Assembly (NCBI GenBank): GCA_020073245.1 | Contig: JAIQFQ010000016.1 | Location: 1 to 64,000, forward strand | Source of the DNA: Terriglobia bacterium | GTDB lineage: Bacteria > Acidobacteriota > Thermoanaerobaculia > Thermoanaerobaculales > Thermoanaerobaculaceae | Direction: 5' to 3' | DNA length: 64,000 nt | Part shown: in pieces, positions 49,637 through 57,997 of the stretch | How the letters are laid out: every line of letters starts with the position of its first letter | Numbering within the stretch: the stretch's first letter is position 1 | The notes under the pieces: generated by a model | Databases searched by the model: none | What the model saw: the letters and a program-made list of their open reading frames with translations, nothing else | What the model was told of the DNA's origin: nothing | Position numbers and translations under genes: made by a program

Positions 49637-49921
49637 ATGGCGGGGAAGACGGAGCTGGTCGAGCGCATTGCGTTCGAAACTGGGTTACCAAAGGCCCACG
49701 CGGCGCGGGCGATCGAGGTCATGATCGACACCCTTGCCGAGTGGCTCGGCAGCGGAGAGCGCGTCGCGATCCCCGGCCTGGGGAGCTTCTACACCTCCCA
49801 GCGACCCCCGCGCGAGGTCCGCAACCCTCGCACCGGCGAACTCATCCGCGTGGGCGCGTCCCGCACGGTCCGTTTTCGGCCCGGTAAGGAGCTCAAGGGG
49901 CTGATCAAAGCCAAGGTATGA
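49637..49921 (+). CDS. HU/IHF-family DNA-binding protein
   Basis: 94 residues, the usual HU length. KTELVERIAFETGLPKAHAARAIEVMIDTL forms the dimerisation helices, and GLGSFYTSQRPPREVRNPRTGELIRVGASRTVRFRPGK-type strands form the DNA-binding arms with the conserved RNPRTG. It bends and compacts DNA. Start ATG 49637 has GGGGAGGAGAGG upstream. A possible -10 TACACT lies at 49532-49537. It cannot be assigned to HU or IHF more precisely. Confidence 0.92.
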   Translation: MAGKTELVERIAFETGLPKAHAARAIEVMIDTLAEWLGSGERVAIPGLGSFYTSQRPPREVRNPRTGELIRVGASRTVRFRPGKELKGLIKAKV

Positions 49922-49930
49922 CCCGCGGGA

Positions 49931-50032
49931 AGTCGAGAGTCGAAGGTCAATAGTCAAGGGTCGAAAGCCAAGACGCTGCAGACCGTGTAGCCTGCGGCGG
50001 AGTCTCTGAGCTTTCGACTTTCAGCTTTCAAC
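49931..50032 (+). repeat. Inverted heptamer repeat pair C3 between convergent genes
   Basis: The left arm 49931-49968 (GTCGAGA/GTCGAAG/GTCAATA/GTCAAGG units) and right arm 50009-50032 (CTTTCGA/CTTTCAG/CTTTCAA) have a 40-nt spacer. It lies between the HU gene end and the nucleoside kinase gene end. Confidence 0.7.
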
Positions 50033-50054
50033 TGGGTGGGTGGACGATGGAGAG

Positions 50055-51791
50055 CTAGGTCTCGAAGGCGGAGCCCCCGATGAACTCTCGGAGGATCGAG
50101 GTATGGGGCACTTCGTCAGGGAACACAGGCACGAACCATCCGAGGAACTTGAGGAGCCGGTACGCTTCGGTGAAGGCGGGGTGCTCGCGCGGCACCTCGA
50201 GGAGGAATCGTTCGGCGTACACGCGCAGCACTGCGGGCTCGTACACCAGGGCCGAGTTGAAGATGACATCGGCCTCCTCCTGGAACGGGAAGATCCCGCG
50301 CGCCTCCCCGCGTCGCACATCGCCCCACATCTCGAGGGTGCGGGTGGCCGGATGGCCACGGAAGAGACGGTCGCGGACGATCCGCCGGAGCAGGCGTGTG
50401 TCGGAGGTGAAGATCCGGTTGTGGTCATCGAGGGTGAGCTGGGTGAGCGCCGAGATGAATACCCGGTACTTGGCCCTCTCCGGCACGGCCTCTGTGAGGC
50501 GGCGGTTCAGTGCGTGGATCCCCTCCACGAGCAGCACCTGATCCGGCAGCAGACGCTGTCTGGTCCAGTGGTCGCGGTCGGCGCGCCTGCCGCGCACGAA
50601 GTCGTAGCGAGGCATCTCGACCTCGTCCCCGCGCAGCAGCGCCGCGAGGTGGGTGTTGAAGAGCTCGAGGTCGAGGGCTTCCAACGCCTCGTAGTCTGGC
50701 TTGCCGTCTTGGCCGACCGGCGTCCTGTCACGGTCGAGGAAGTAGTTGTCGAGGGACAGACCGACCGGCTGAATGCCGTCGACTCGGAGCTGAACGTCCA
50801 GGCGGCGGATGAACGTCGTCTTCCCCGAAGACGACGGCCCTGCCACGAGCACGAGCCGCAGGCGCTTGGCCTCGGCGGCGATGGCGTCGGCGATCCCCGC
50901 GATCTTCTTCTCGTGGAAACCCTCGGCGATACGGATCAGATCCGAGATCTCTCCCGTGAGACACATCCGGTTGAGAGAGCCGACGTTGGCGACACCGAGG
51001 ACCTCGTTCCAACTCCTCGTCTCGCGGTAGGCCGCGAACAGCTTCGGCTGGGGCGCCAGCGGTGGCAGATGCCTGGGATCGCCGTTGCGCGGGAACCGCA
51101 GCAGCAGACCGTTCTCGTACGGCACGACCGCGAACCCACGCACACGGCCGGTTGAGAGGGCCATTGCCCCGTGTGCGATGTCCACGAATGACCCGCAGCT
51201 CGCGAGCGCCACGGTGGATGAACGGTGTGTCGCGAGCAGCGCGAGCTTGGAGTCCTGGCCGCTGGCGCGGAAGATCGCCTCCGCCTCCTCGGTTGTCGCG
51301 CGGCGCCGCTCGAAGCGGCGATCCTCGGCGCAGATCTCGTTCATCCGCCGTTCGATGGACGCGACGATCTGCGGGGTCAGCGGTGTCGGTGCGTGCCACG
51401 AGAAGAAATAGCCGCCTCCAAGCGACTGGCCCACGGCGATCCGCGCCTCGGGGTAGAGTTCCCGGACCGCTTCGAGGAGGATCAAGCAGGCGCTCTGCCG
51501 TGCCACGGCCTCGCCCTCGCGCGAGGAGGCGCGAACGGCCTCGAGGTCCACCTGGAAGCCGAGGAGGGGATAGTCGAGCATCACCATGCGCCGGTTAACG
51601 AGCGCCGCGAGGATGTCCTGGGGGACGGTGCCGAGGATCTGCTCCAGGAACTGTTCGACCGTGGTGCCGCTGGCGACCTGACGACGTTCGCCGGCGAAGC
51701 TCACCACGACGTGCTCATGAGACACGACCACCTCCGCTCCCGGATTGTAGGTCATCCGGCGGCCCAACGAGTCGAATGTAAGATAGGCCAT
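50055..51791 (-). CDS. TGS/ThrRS-like editing domain fused to uridine kinase-type nucleoside kinase
   Basis: 578 residues. The N-terminal region (about 1-250) resembles TGS and second additional domains of threonyl-tRNA synthetase (VASGTTVEQFLEQILG, then LGGGYFFSWHA and MNEICAEDRRFERR). The C-terminal P-loop kinase domain has VLVAGPSSSGKTTFIRRL, SLDNYFLDRDRTP, LVEGIHALN and RRIVRDRLFRGHPATRTLEMW, as in uridine kinase and phosphoribulokinase relatives. It probably phosphorylates a nucleoside; the natural substrate of this fused family is not firmly established. Divergent from serine acetyltransferase with 43 bp between starts. Confidence 0.87.
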   Translation of the reverse strand: MAYLTFDSLGRRMTYNPGAEVVVSHEHVVVSFAGERRQVASGTTVEQFLEQILGTVPQDILAALVNRRMVMLDYPLLGFQVDLEAVRASSREGEAVARQSACLILLEAVRELYPEARIAVGQSLGGGYFFSWHAPTPLTPQIVASIERRMNEICAEDRRFERRRATTEEAEAIFRASGQDSKLALLATHRSSTVALASCGSFVDIAHGAMALSTGRVRGFAVVPYENGLLLRFPRNGDPRHLPPLAPQPKLFAAYRETRSWNEVLGVANVGSLNRMCLTGEISDLIRIAEGFHEKKIAGIADAIAAEAKRLRLVLVAGPSSSGKTTFIRRLDVQLRVDGIQPVGLSLDNYFLDRDRTPVGQDGKPDYEALEALDLELFNTHLAALLRGDEVEMPRYDFVRGRRADRDHWTRQRLLPDQVLLVEGIHALNRRLTEAVPERAKYRVFISALTQLTLDDHNRIFTSDTRLLRRIVRDRLFRGHPATRTLEMWGDVRRGEARGIFPFQEEADVIFNSALVYEPAVLRVYAERFLLEVPREHPAFTEAYRLLKFLGWFVPVFPDEVPHTSILREFIGGSAFET

Positions 51792-51834
51792 AGCCCGCCG
51801 TGTCTCCGCTGCGGGGTGGCGGCAAGGAGCGTCT

Positions 51835-52770
51835 GTGGCGAGAAGCACATTCACGTCGAGGATCGTCCGCGCCATCGAGACCATCACGCGGCGCGTCGAA
51901 GAGCGCGGCGAACCGCTGTTCCATGGCGGCGAGGAGCCGCTGCCCCAGAAGCGCGAGGTGATCGCCATCCTGCGCGGGTTGCAAGAGGTGATCTACCCCG
52001 GGTACTTCGGGGACCAATCGCTGTACCGGGAGTACCTGCACGGTCACCTGGGGGATCAGCTGTTCGCTCTCTCCAGGAAGCTGGAGGGCGAGGTGTGCAG
52101 GGCCCTCGCCGCGAACTGCGGCCGACGTGCAAGCGGCGCAGGGCCGGGGCTCAAGGCCGGAGAGGTGGTCACGGCGTTCTTCGAGCGCCTGCCGGACGTC
52201 ATGGACCTGATCGCCGCCGACGTCGAAGCGGCCTACGAGGGCGACCCCGCCGCCACCTGCCTCGAGGAGGTGGTCCTCGCCTACCCGGGGGTCAAGGCTG
52301 TGTTCACCTACAGGATCGCCCACCTCCTGCACTCGCTCGGCGTCCCGCTGGTCCCGCGCATCATGACGGAGTTCGCCCACAACGAGACGGGCGTGGACAT
52401 CCACCCGGGCGCGAGCATCGGCCGGGAGTTCTTCATCGACCACGGCACCGGAGTGGTGATCGGAGAGACCACCGTGATCGGCGATCGGGTCAAGCTGTAC
52501 CAGGGCGTTACGCTGGGTGCACTTTCCTTCCCGCGAGACGTCCGCGGAGACCTCGTGCGCGGCACCAAGCGCCACCCGACGCTCGAGGACGACGTCGTGG
52601 TCTACGCAGGCGCCACGATCCTCGGTGGCGATACCGTCGTCGGGCGCGGGTCCGTGATCGGCGGCAACGTGTGGTTGACCGCCTCGGTGCCACCGGGCTC
52701 GAAGGTGACGCTGTCGCGCGACCAGATCGCCTACGACATCAGCTCGCGCGATCCCGACGAAGCCCGTTGA
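51835..52770 (+). CDS. cysE: Serine O-acetyltransferase, EpsC-type
   Basis: 311 residues. An N-terminal helical region precedes a left-handed beta-helix hexapeptide domain: IHPGASIGREFFIDHGTGVVIGETTVIGDRVKLYQGVTLGA, then VVVYAGATILGGDTVVG. It makes O-acetylserine from acetyl-CoA and serine for cysteine synthesis. The catalytic His-Asp pair lies in FFIDHGTGV. The length and N-terminal domain fit the longer EpsC-type enzymes. Start GTG 51835 has AAGGAG at 5 nt. No cysK is adjacent. Confidence 0.92.
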   Translation: MARSTFTSRIVRAIETITRRVEERGEPLFHGGEEPLPQKREVIAILRGLQEVIYPGYFGDQSLYREYLHGHLGDQLFALSRKLEGEVCRALAANCGRRASGAGPGLKAGEVVTAFFERLPDVMDLIAADVEAAYEGDPAATCLEEVVLAYPGVKAVFTYRIAHLLHSLGVPLVPRIMTEFAHNETGVDIHPGASIGREFFIDHGTGVVIGETTVIGDRVKLYQGVTLGALSFPRDVRGDLVRGTKRHPTLEDDVVVYAGATILGGDTVVGRGSVIGGNVWLTASVPPGSKVTLSRDQIAYDISSRDPDEAR

Positions 52771-52796
52771 CCCTGTGTGATGCGATTTGCTAGGGT
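52767..52796 (+). promoter_or_regulatory. Extended -10 promoter of lolA
   Basis: TTGACC (52767-52772), 18-nt spacer ending in TGC, TAGGGT (52791-52796), then 9 nt to ATG 52806. The -35 overlaps the stop codon of the serine acetyltransferase gene. The predicted leader is only 2-3 nt. Confidence 0.55.
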
Positions 52797-52805
52797 GGCC
52801 TCTCC

Positions 52806-53501
52806 ATGACTCGACGCGCCCTCGCGACCCTGGGCCTTCTCGCGTGCCCGCTCGCCCTCGCCCAGGAACCTCTTCCCGCCGGGCTGCACGGCGCCGACAA
52901 GTTGGCTGCCCTGGTGCAGCGGGTCAGCCAGCTGCAGGCGAGCGCCGCGACCCTCACCGCCGACTTCGAGCAGCGGAAGACCAGCCGGTTGCTGGCCGAG
53001 CCCAGCGTCTCCCGGGGCAAGTTCTACTTCAGGGCGCCCGACAGCGTGCGGTGGGAGTACGAGGCGCCGCGGCCGATGACCGTACTTCTGACCGGCGGCG
53101 TCGCGATCACCTACCGCCCGGTGGAGAAGCGCGCCGAGAGGGTCGAGGTGGGTCGTGCGCAGCGGCGCGTGCTGCGGTTCATCTCCGCCGCCGAGCCGCT
53201 GGAGAAGCTGTTGGCGTATTTCTCGTTCACGTTCCGGGACCCGGGCGAGGCCGGGAACTACACCTTGCTGCTCAAGCCCACGTCACACCAGATCAAGAAG
53301 CGGCTGCAGGTGGTCGAGATCGAGATCGACCGCCACTCGCTCCTGCCGGTGAGGGTCGCGTACACCGAGGCCGACGGCGACACCACGGCGTACGCGTTCT
53401 CCAAGATCGAAAGGAACCAGCCGCAGGCTTCCGACCTGTTCAGCCTCTCGCTCCCGCCGGACGTCAAGGTTGTCCAGCTCAAGCTGGGAGGCAGGGAGTA
53501 A
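52806..53501 (+). CDS. lolA: LolA-like outer-membrane lipoprotein carrier protein
   Basis: 231 residues with a cleavable signal peptide (LLACPLALAQE). The body matches the LolA/LolB open beta-barrel family: ASAATLTADFEQRKTSRLLAEP, GKFYFRAPDSVRWEYEAP, and RVAYTEADGDTTAYAFSKIERNQ. It carries lipoproteins from LolCDE across the periplasm. The absence of a lipobox favours LolA over LolB. This gene, together with lgt and lspA, marks an outer-membrane organism. Confidence 0.85.
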   Translation: MTRRALATLGLLACPLALAQEPLPAGLHGADKLAALVQRVSQLQASAATLTADFEQRKTSRLLAEPSVSRGKFYFRAPDSVRWEYEAPRPMTVLLTGGVAITYRPVEKRAERVEVGRAQRRVLRFISAAEPLEKLLAYFSFTFRDPGEAGNYTLLLKPTSHQIKKRLQVVEIEIDRHSLLPVRVAYTEADGDTTAYAFSKIERNQPQASDLFSLSLPPDVKVVQLKLGGRE

Positions 53502-53504
53502 AGG

Positions 53505-53539
53505 ACAGGGGACCGGGGTCCGGGCACCGGGGACCGGAA
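53505..53539 (+). repeat. Single-arm heptamer tract D3
   Basis: GGGGACC/GGGGTCC/GGGCACC units directly after lolA. I could not find a matching reverse arm in the following 100 nt. Confidence 0.6.
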
Positions 53540-53641
53540 AGACGAGACTGGGATGCGTGATCGCCTGGCGCGCGGCCCGTGCGAGCGATCATCGCGTTTC
53601 ACGGTACCCGGCGGAGCCGGAGGAGGCGCAGGAACGGTCCG

Positions 53642-54760
53642 ATGATCGGCAGCTTCAACATCGTGGCGAAGGATGGCGCGACCGGCGCACGGGCCGGCGA
53701 GCTGGTCACCGCGCACGGTGTCGTCCGCACTCCGGCGTTCATGCCGGTCGGAACAGCCGCGAGCGTCAAGGGGATCGCGCCCTGGGAGCTCGAGCGCCTC
53801 GCGCCCGAGATGGTGCTCGCCAACACCTATCACCTCCTGCTGCGGCCGGGCGTGGACGTGATCGAGGGTCTCGGCGGGCTGCACCGGTTCATGGGGTGGA
53901 GCGGGCCGATCCTCACGGACTCCGGAGGGTATCAGGTGTTCTCTCTCGCCGAGCGGCGCCGCTACGATGAGGACGGGGTCACCTTCCGCTCACACGTCGA
54001 CGGCTCCGAACTCCGCCTCACGCCCGAGGGGTGCGTGGAGGCGCAGCGCCGCCTCGGCGTGGACGTGGCCATGGCGCTCGACGTCTGCCAGGCGTTGCCT
54101 GCCGTGCGTGCCGAGTTGGAGGGAGCCGTCGCGATGACCTCGAGCTGGGCGGCCCGATGTCGCACGGTGCTCGTCCCGGGCGACCCGACGATGCTCTTCG
54201 GGATCGTGCAAGGAGGGCTCGATCTCGACCTCCGGCGTCGGTCGGCCGAGGAGCTCGCAGCCATTGGATTCGAGGGGTATGCCCTCGGAGGTTTCTCGGT
54301 CGGCGAACCGCCGGAGGCCATGTGGGAGGCCGTCGCGCGGGTGGCGCCGCTGCTACCCGCCGAACGGCCGAGATACCTCATGGGCGTCGGCACACCGCGC
54401 GACATCGTGCGTTCGGTGTCAGCCGGGTGCGATCTCTTCGACTGCGTCATCCCGACCCGCAACGCCCGCAACGGCCTGTTGCACACCTCGCGGGGCCCCA
54501 TCGTGCTCAAGAACGCCCGCTGGAGGACGTCGGATGAGCCTCCCGACCCGGCGTGCGACTGCCCCACATGCAGGCGGTGCTCGCTCGCGTACCTGCGGCA
54601 TCTGTACCTGGCCCGGGAGGCTGCCGTCGTCGTCCTCGCGACCGTGCACAACCTGCACTTTTATCTGTCCTTGATGAGAACGGTCCGTTGGGCTATCATG
54701 ACCGGCCGCTTTGTCGGGCTCCTCGCCGACGTTCAGGCGACGGAGGCGACAGAGGGCTGA
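53642..54760 (+). CDS. tgt: Queuine tRNA-ribosyltransferase
   Basis: 372 residues. It swaps guanine 34 for preQ1 in tRNAs with GUN anticodons. The catalytic aspartates are in LTDSGGYQVFSL and DCVIPTRNARNG. The zinc site is CDCPTCRRC followed by the histidine of TVHNLHF. Start ATG 53642 is preceded by AGGAA and GGAGG; an upstream ATG at 53579 would add 21 Arg-rich residues not typical of the family. First gene of the tgt-yajC-secD-secF cluster, a widely conserved order. Confidence 0.96.
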   Translation: MIGSFNIVAKDGATGARAGELVTAHGVVRTPAFMPVGTAASVKGIAPWELERLAPEMVLANTYHLLLRPGVDVIEGLGGLHRFMGWSGPILTDSGGYQVFSLAERRRYDEDGVTFRSHVDGSELRLTPEGCVEAQRRLGVDVAMALDVCQALPAVRAELEGAVAMTSSWAARCRTVLVPGDPTMLFGIVQGGLDLDLRRRSAEELAAIGFEGYALGGFSVGEPPEAMWEAVARVAPLLPAERPRYLMGVGTPRDIVRSVSAGCDLFDCVIPTRNARNGLLHTSRGPIVLKNARWRTSDEPPDPACDCPTCRRCSLAYLRHLYLAREAAVVVLATVHNLHFYLSLMRTVRWAIMTGRFVGLLADVQATEATEG

Positions 54761-54775
54761 GGACGAGGGGACGCC

Positions 54776-55078
54776 ATGCAAAACAATCCGCTCATTCAGT
54801 TCCTGCCCTTCTTGCTCATCTTCGGGATCTTCTACCTCCTGCTCATCATGCCGATGCGCAGGCGGCAGAAGAAGCACCAGGAGCTTCTGGGCAAGCTCAC
54901 GAAGGGCGACCGGGTGATCACGACCGGCGGCATCTTCGGCACGGTGGTGGACGTCGAGGGCGACGTGCTCACGCTTCGGATCGCCGAGAACGTGAAGATC
55001 CAGGTGGCCCGCTCTGCGGTGGCAGGGCTCGCCAAGGACGCTGCGACCGTCGACCTCAGCCCCAGCGAGCCGAAGTAG
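54776..55078 (+). CDS. yajC: Preprotein translocase subunit YajC
   Basis: 100 residues. One membrane helix near the N-terminus (FLPFLLIFGIFYLLLIMPMRRRQKK) and a small cytoplasmic domain with GDRVITTGGIFGTVVDVEGD, the family signature. Accessory to SecDF. It begins 15 nt after tgt and ends 9 nt before secD. Confidence 0.96.
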   Translation: MQNNPLIQFLPFLLIFGIFYLLLIMPMRRRQKKHQELLGKLTKGDRVITTGGIFGTVVDVEGDVLTLRIAENVKIQVARSAVAGLAKDAATVDLSPSEPK

Positions 55079-55087
55079 GAGGATGCG

Positions 55088-56647
55088 ATGAAGGGCAAGC
55101 TCGCGTGGCGCTGGGGACTCATCTTCGCGGTCACGGCGTTCGCCGTGTATTTCATGCTGCCTGTCGACAAGAGAATCCACCTCGGACTGGACCTCAAGGG
55201 CGGCATTCACCTGGTTCTGCAGGTCAACACGCGGGACGCCGTGCGTGCGGAGGTCGACGATGCCATGGAGCGCGTGCGCGGCGACCTCACTGAGAAGGGT
55301 TTCGCTCCCGCCTCGCTGCAGCGCCTTCCGGACGGCGACGGGTTCCAGCTCACACCGGCGGCCGGCACGACGAACAAGGCGCTCGACAAGGTGATCGACG
55401 ACCGGCTGCCCGAGTTCAAGGTCTCCCGCGGCGTCAACGTCACGGCGACACTCAAGCCCGAGGTCGTGCGCAGCATTCGCGACATGGCGGTCCGCCAGGG
55501 GCTCGAGACCATCCGCAACCGCGTTGACCAGTTCGGCGTGTCCGAGCCGGTCATCCAGCGCCAGGGGATCGAGGGCGACCGCATCGTTGTGCAGCTCCCG
55601 GGCGTCGACGACCCCGCGCGGGTGAAGGACCTGATCCGCTCGACTGCGTTCCTGGAGATCAAGCCGGTGGTCCGGGCGGCCCCCACTGAAGAGGCGCTGC
55701 TCGCGACATCCGGCGGCAAGGTTCCCGACGACTGCGAGGTCGTAGCCGGCGACATCGAGGATCTCGAGGGACGTATCTCGGGGAAGGAGTACTACCTCGT
55801 CAAGAGGGCGTCGGTGGTCTCCGGTCGTGACCTTCGCAACGCCCGCCGCTCCCAGGACCAGTACGGCCAGCCGGCCGTCAACTTCACGCTGAACCCGGAG
55901 GGGGCGAACAAGTTCGGGGCATACACGGCCGCCCACATCGGCGACCGCATGGCGATCGTGCTCGACAACAAGGTGCGCTCCGCGCCGACGATTCGAGGCC
56001 ACATCACCGACTCCGGGATCATCGAGGGGAACTTCACGGTGCAGGGCGCCGAAGACCTCGGGCTCGTGCTGCGCGCCGGCGCTCTGCCGGCCTCGATCAC
56101 ATACCTGGAGGAGCGGACCGTGGGGCCCAGCCTCGGGCGCGACTCCGTCAACCGCGGCCTCACGGCGGGTCTCGTCGGCCTGATCCTGGTCGCGGCGTTC
56201 ATGCTCGTGTACTACAAGGGCGCCGGCATCAACGCCAACGTCGCGCTGGTTCTGAACGCCGTCCTCCTGCTGGGCGCGATCGGGGCCCTCAGCGCGACCC
56301 TGACCTTGCCCGGCATCGCGGGCGTGATCCTCACCATCGGCATGGCGGTGGACTCCAACGTGCTGGTGTTCGAGCGCATCCGCGAGGAGCTGGAGCTCGG
56401 GAAGACCGTGCGCAACGCGGTCGCGCTCGGGTTCTCGCGCGCCTTCGCGACCATCATCGACACTCACGTGACCACGATCGTGTCGGCCCTTTTCCTGTTC
56501 CAGTTCGGGACCGGCCCGATCAAGGGGTTCGCGGTGACGCTCACCGTCGGCCTGGCGATCTCGATGTTCACCTCCGTGTTCGTCTCGCGGACGATCTTCG
56601 AGGCGCTTCTGGCCCGGCGGGTTCAGGTAAAGACACTCTCGATCTAG
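55088..56647 (+). CDS. secD: Protein translocase subunit SecD
   Basis: 519 residues. One N-terminal helix, then DLKGGIHLVLQV (the D1 motif), a large periplasmic domain (about 35-345), and five C-terminal helices with the RND-type SecD/F core ending LFQFGTGPIKGFAVTLTVGL. It couples proton flow to late steps of protein export together with SecF. TAGGAGG precedes the ATG. Confidence 0.97.
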   Translation: MKGKLAWRWGLIFAVTAFAVYFMLPVDKRIHLGLDLKGGIHLVLQVNTRDAVRAEVDDAMERVRGDLTEKGFAPASLQRLPDGDGFQLTPAAGTTNKALDKVIDDRLPEFKVSRGVNVTATLKPEVVRSIRDMAVRQGLETIRNRVDQFGVSEPVIQRQGIEGDRIVVQLPGVDDPARVKDLIRSTAFLEIKPVVRAAPTEEALLATSGGKVPDDCEVVAGDIEDLEGRISGKEYYLVKRASVVSGRDLRNARRSQDQYGQPAVNFTLNPEGANKFGAYTAAHIGDRMAIVLDNKVRSAPTIRGHITDSGIIEGNFTVQGAEDLGLVLRAGALPASITYLEERTVGPSLGRDSVNRGLTAGLVGLILVAAFMLVYYKGAGINANVALVLNAVLLLGAIGALSATLTLPGIAGVILTIGMAVDSNVLVFERIREELELGKTVRNAVALGFSRAFATIIDTHVTTIVSALFLFQFGTGPIKGFAVTLTVGLAISMFTSVFVSRTIFEALLARRVQVKTLSI

Positions 56648-56656
56648 GGGGACGGA

Positions 56657-57823
56657 ATGCGCTTCTTTCACAACACCAAGATCCGATTCATGGAGTACCG
56701 CTGGCATTGGATCATCGCGTCCACCGTCCTGAACCTGGTCGCGATCGGGCTCATCTTCATCGGCCCCGGCTTCAAGTACGGAGTCGACTTCGCGGGCGGC
56801 ACCCAGCTCACGCTGAAGTTCAAGACCGAACCCGATCTCGGTCGGATCCGAAAGGCTCTCGAGGCTCTGAACCTGGGCGAGGTGTCCATCCAACGCTTCG
56901 ATGAGACGGCGCTTCACCAGATCCTCGTGCACATGCAGAACCCGAAGAACCAGGAGGGCGACTTCACCGCCAGCATGCTGCAAGCCCTCGAGAAGGAGTT
57001 CGGCGGCGGCAGGCAGCAGATCGAGGTCAACCTCCAGGGATCCGACGCGTTGCGCGATGCTCTGGCGCAAGCCGACCCCGACAAGGTGGGAGGCTCAATC
57101 GACGAGCGCCGCGTGCACTACAAGCCGATGACCGACGAGATTCTCGGTCTCCGCAAGCGGGTCGGGATCATCGGCGGCGCGGAGGACCTCCGCGGCCTCG
57201 CGTCGCTTTCACCGGCGGTCAGGAGCCACCTCGGATCCAACGCCCACTTCGGCGAGTTTGCGCTGTTGGCGGCCGAGAACGTCGGGCCGGTCGTCGGCAA
57301 GGACCTGCGCCAGAAGGCGATCTACGCGGTGTCGTTCTCGCTCCTCGGAATGCTGGTGTACATCTGGTTCCGCTTCAAGCTCCAGTACGGCATCGGCGCC
57401 ATCGTGGCCAACTTCCACGACACCCTGATCACGCTCGGAGCCCTGGTGGTCACTGGACGCCCGATCAACCTCCCCACGATTGCGGCCCTGCTGACCCTGG
57501 TCGGCTACTCGACCAACGACACCGTCGTGATCTTCGACCGCATCCGCGAGAGGCTGAAGCTGGAGCGCGGCAAGCCGCTGATCACCGTCATGGACGACGC
57601 GATCAACGCCACGCTCTCCCGGACGATCATCACCTCGGGCCTGACGTGGGTCGTGGTGCTCGCCCTTTTCATCTTCGGCGGTGACGTGATCAACACGTTT
57701 GCGTTCGTGCTGGTGATCGGCATCGTGGTCGGCACGTATTCCTCGATGTACATCGCGTCGCCGATCGCCCTCGGGATGTCGAACTGGCTGGACAAGCGCA
57801 GGGCGGCCCGTCGTCACAGGTAG
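56657..57823 (+). CDS. secF: Protein translocase subunit SecF
   Basis: 388 residues with six membrane helices. GVDFAGGTQLTLKF follows helix 1, and GYSTNDTVVIFDRIRERLK plus FIFGGDVINTFAFVLVIGIVVGTYSS come in the core. The periplasmic domain between helix 1 and 2 is longer than in E. coli SecF (the protein is about 65 residues longer overall). Separate SecD and SecF genes are normal. It begins 9 nt after secD. Confidence 0.97.
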   Translation: MRFFHNTKIRFMEYRWHWIIASTVLNLVAIGLIFIGPGFKYGVDFAGGTQLTLKFKTEPDLGRIRKALEALNLGEVSIQRFDETALHQILVHMQNPKNQEGDFTASMLQALEKEFGGGRQQIEVNLQGSDALRDALAQADPDKVGGSIDERRVHYKPMTDEILGLRKRVGIIGGAEDLRGLASLSPAVRSHLGSNAHFGEFALLAAENVGPVVGKDLRQKAIYAVSFSLLGMLVYIWFRFKLQYGIGAIVANFHDTLITLGALVVTGRPINLPTIAALLTLVGYSTNDTVVIFDRIRERLKLERGKPLITVMDDAINATLSRTIITSGLTWVVVLALFIFGGDVINTFAFVLVIGIVVGTYSSMYIASPIALGMSNWLDKRRAARRHR

Positions 57824-57828
57824 AGACA

Positions 57829-57968
57829 GGGCACCGGGGTCCGGGCACCGGGCACCGGGAACAACAACATCAAGATACGGGGTCGGCAACCGCCGGCCCC
57901 GTTCGTCTTCCGGAATTCCATTCTCCTCGTGTCGTTGTCTTCCCGGACCCCGGACCCCGGACCCCGGC
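57829..57968 (+). repeat. Inverted heptamer repeat pair D2
   Basis: The left arm 57829-57860 (GGGCACC/GGGGTCC units) and right arm 57942-57968 (CGGACCC repeated three times) have an 81-nt spacer with its own hairpin. It lies between secF and the RSH gene and reaches to 18 nt before the RSH -10 box. Same family as the pair inside cheR. Confidence 0.75.
57877..57902 (+). terminator. Terminator-like hairpin after secF
   Basis: ACGGGG (57877-57882) and GGC (57885-57887) pair with GCC (57892-57894) and CCCCGT (57897-57902) around a 4-nt loop, followed by TCGTCTTCC rather than a T-run. It lies 54 nt after the secF stop inside the D2 spacer. The lack of a clear T-run lowers confidence. Confidence 0.35.
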
Positions 57969-57985
57969 ATTTCTTGACCTGCCAG

Positions 57986-57991
57986 TAGAAT
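57986..57991 (+). promoter_or_regulatory. -10 box (TAGAAT) for leaderless RSH mRNA
   Basis: TAGAAT ends 6 nt before GTG 57998. The intervening AGAGGG is too close to the GTG to act as a normal ribosome site. Confidence 0.55.
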
Positions 57992-57997
57992 AGAGGG

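Noticed and set aside
54419..57070. Long open frame antisense to tgt-yajC-secD-secF
   Set aside because: Shadow of four clear genes on the other strand. The His/Asp/Arg-rich translation resembles no family.
57974..57991. TTGACC as the -35 of the RSH promoter
   Set aside because: Only 6 nt separate it from TAGAAT, far below the 16-18 nt needed.
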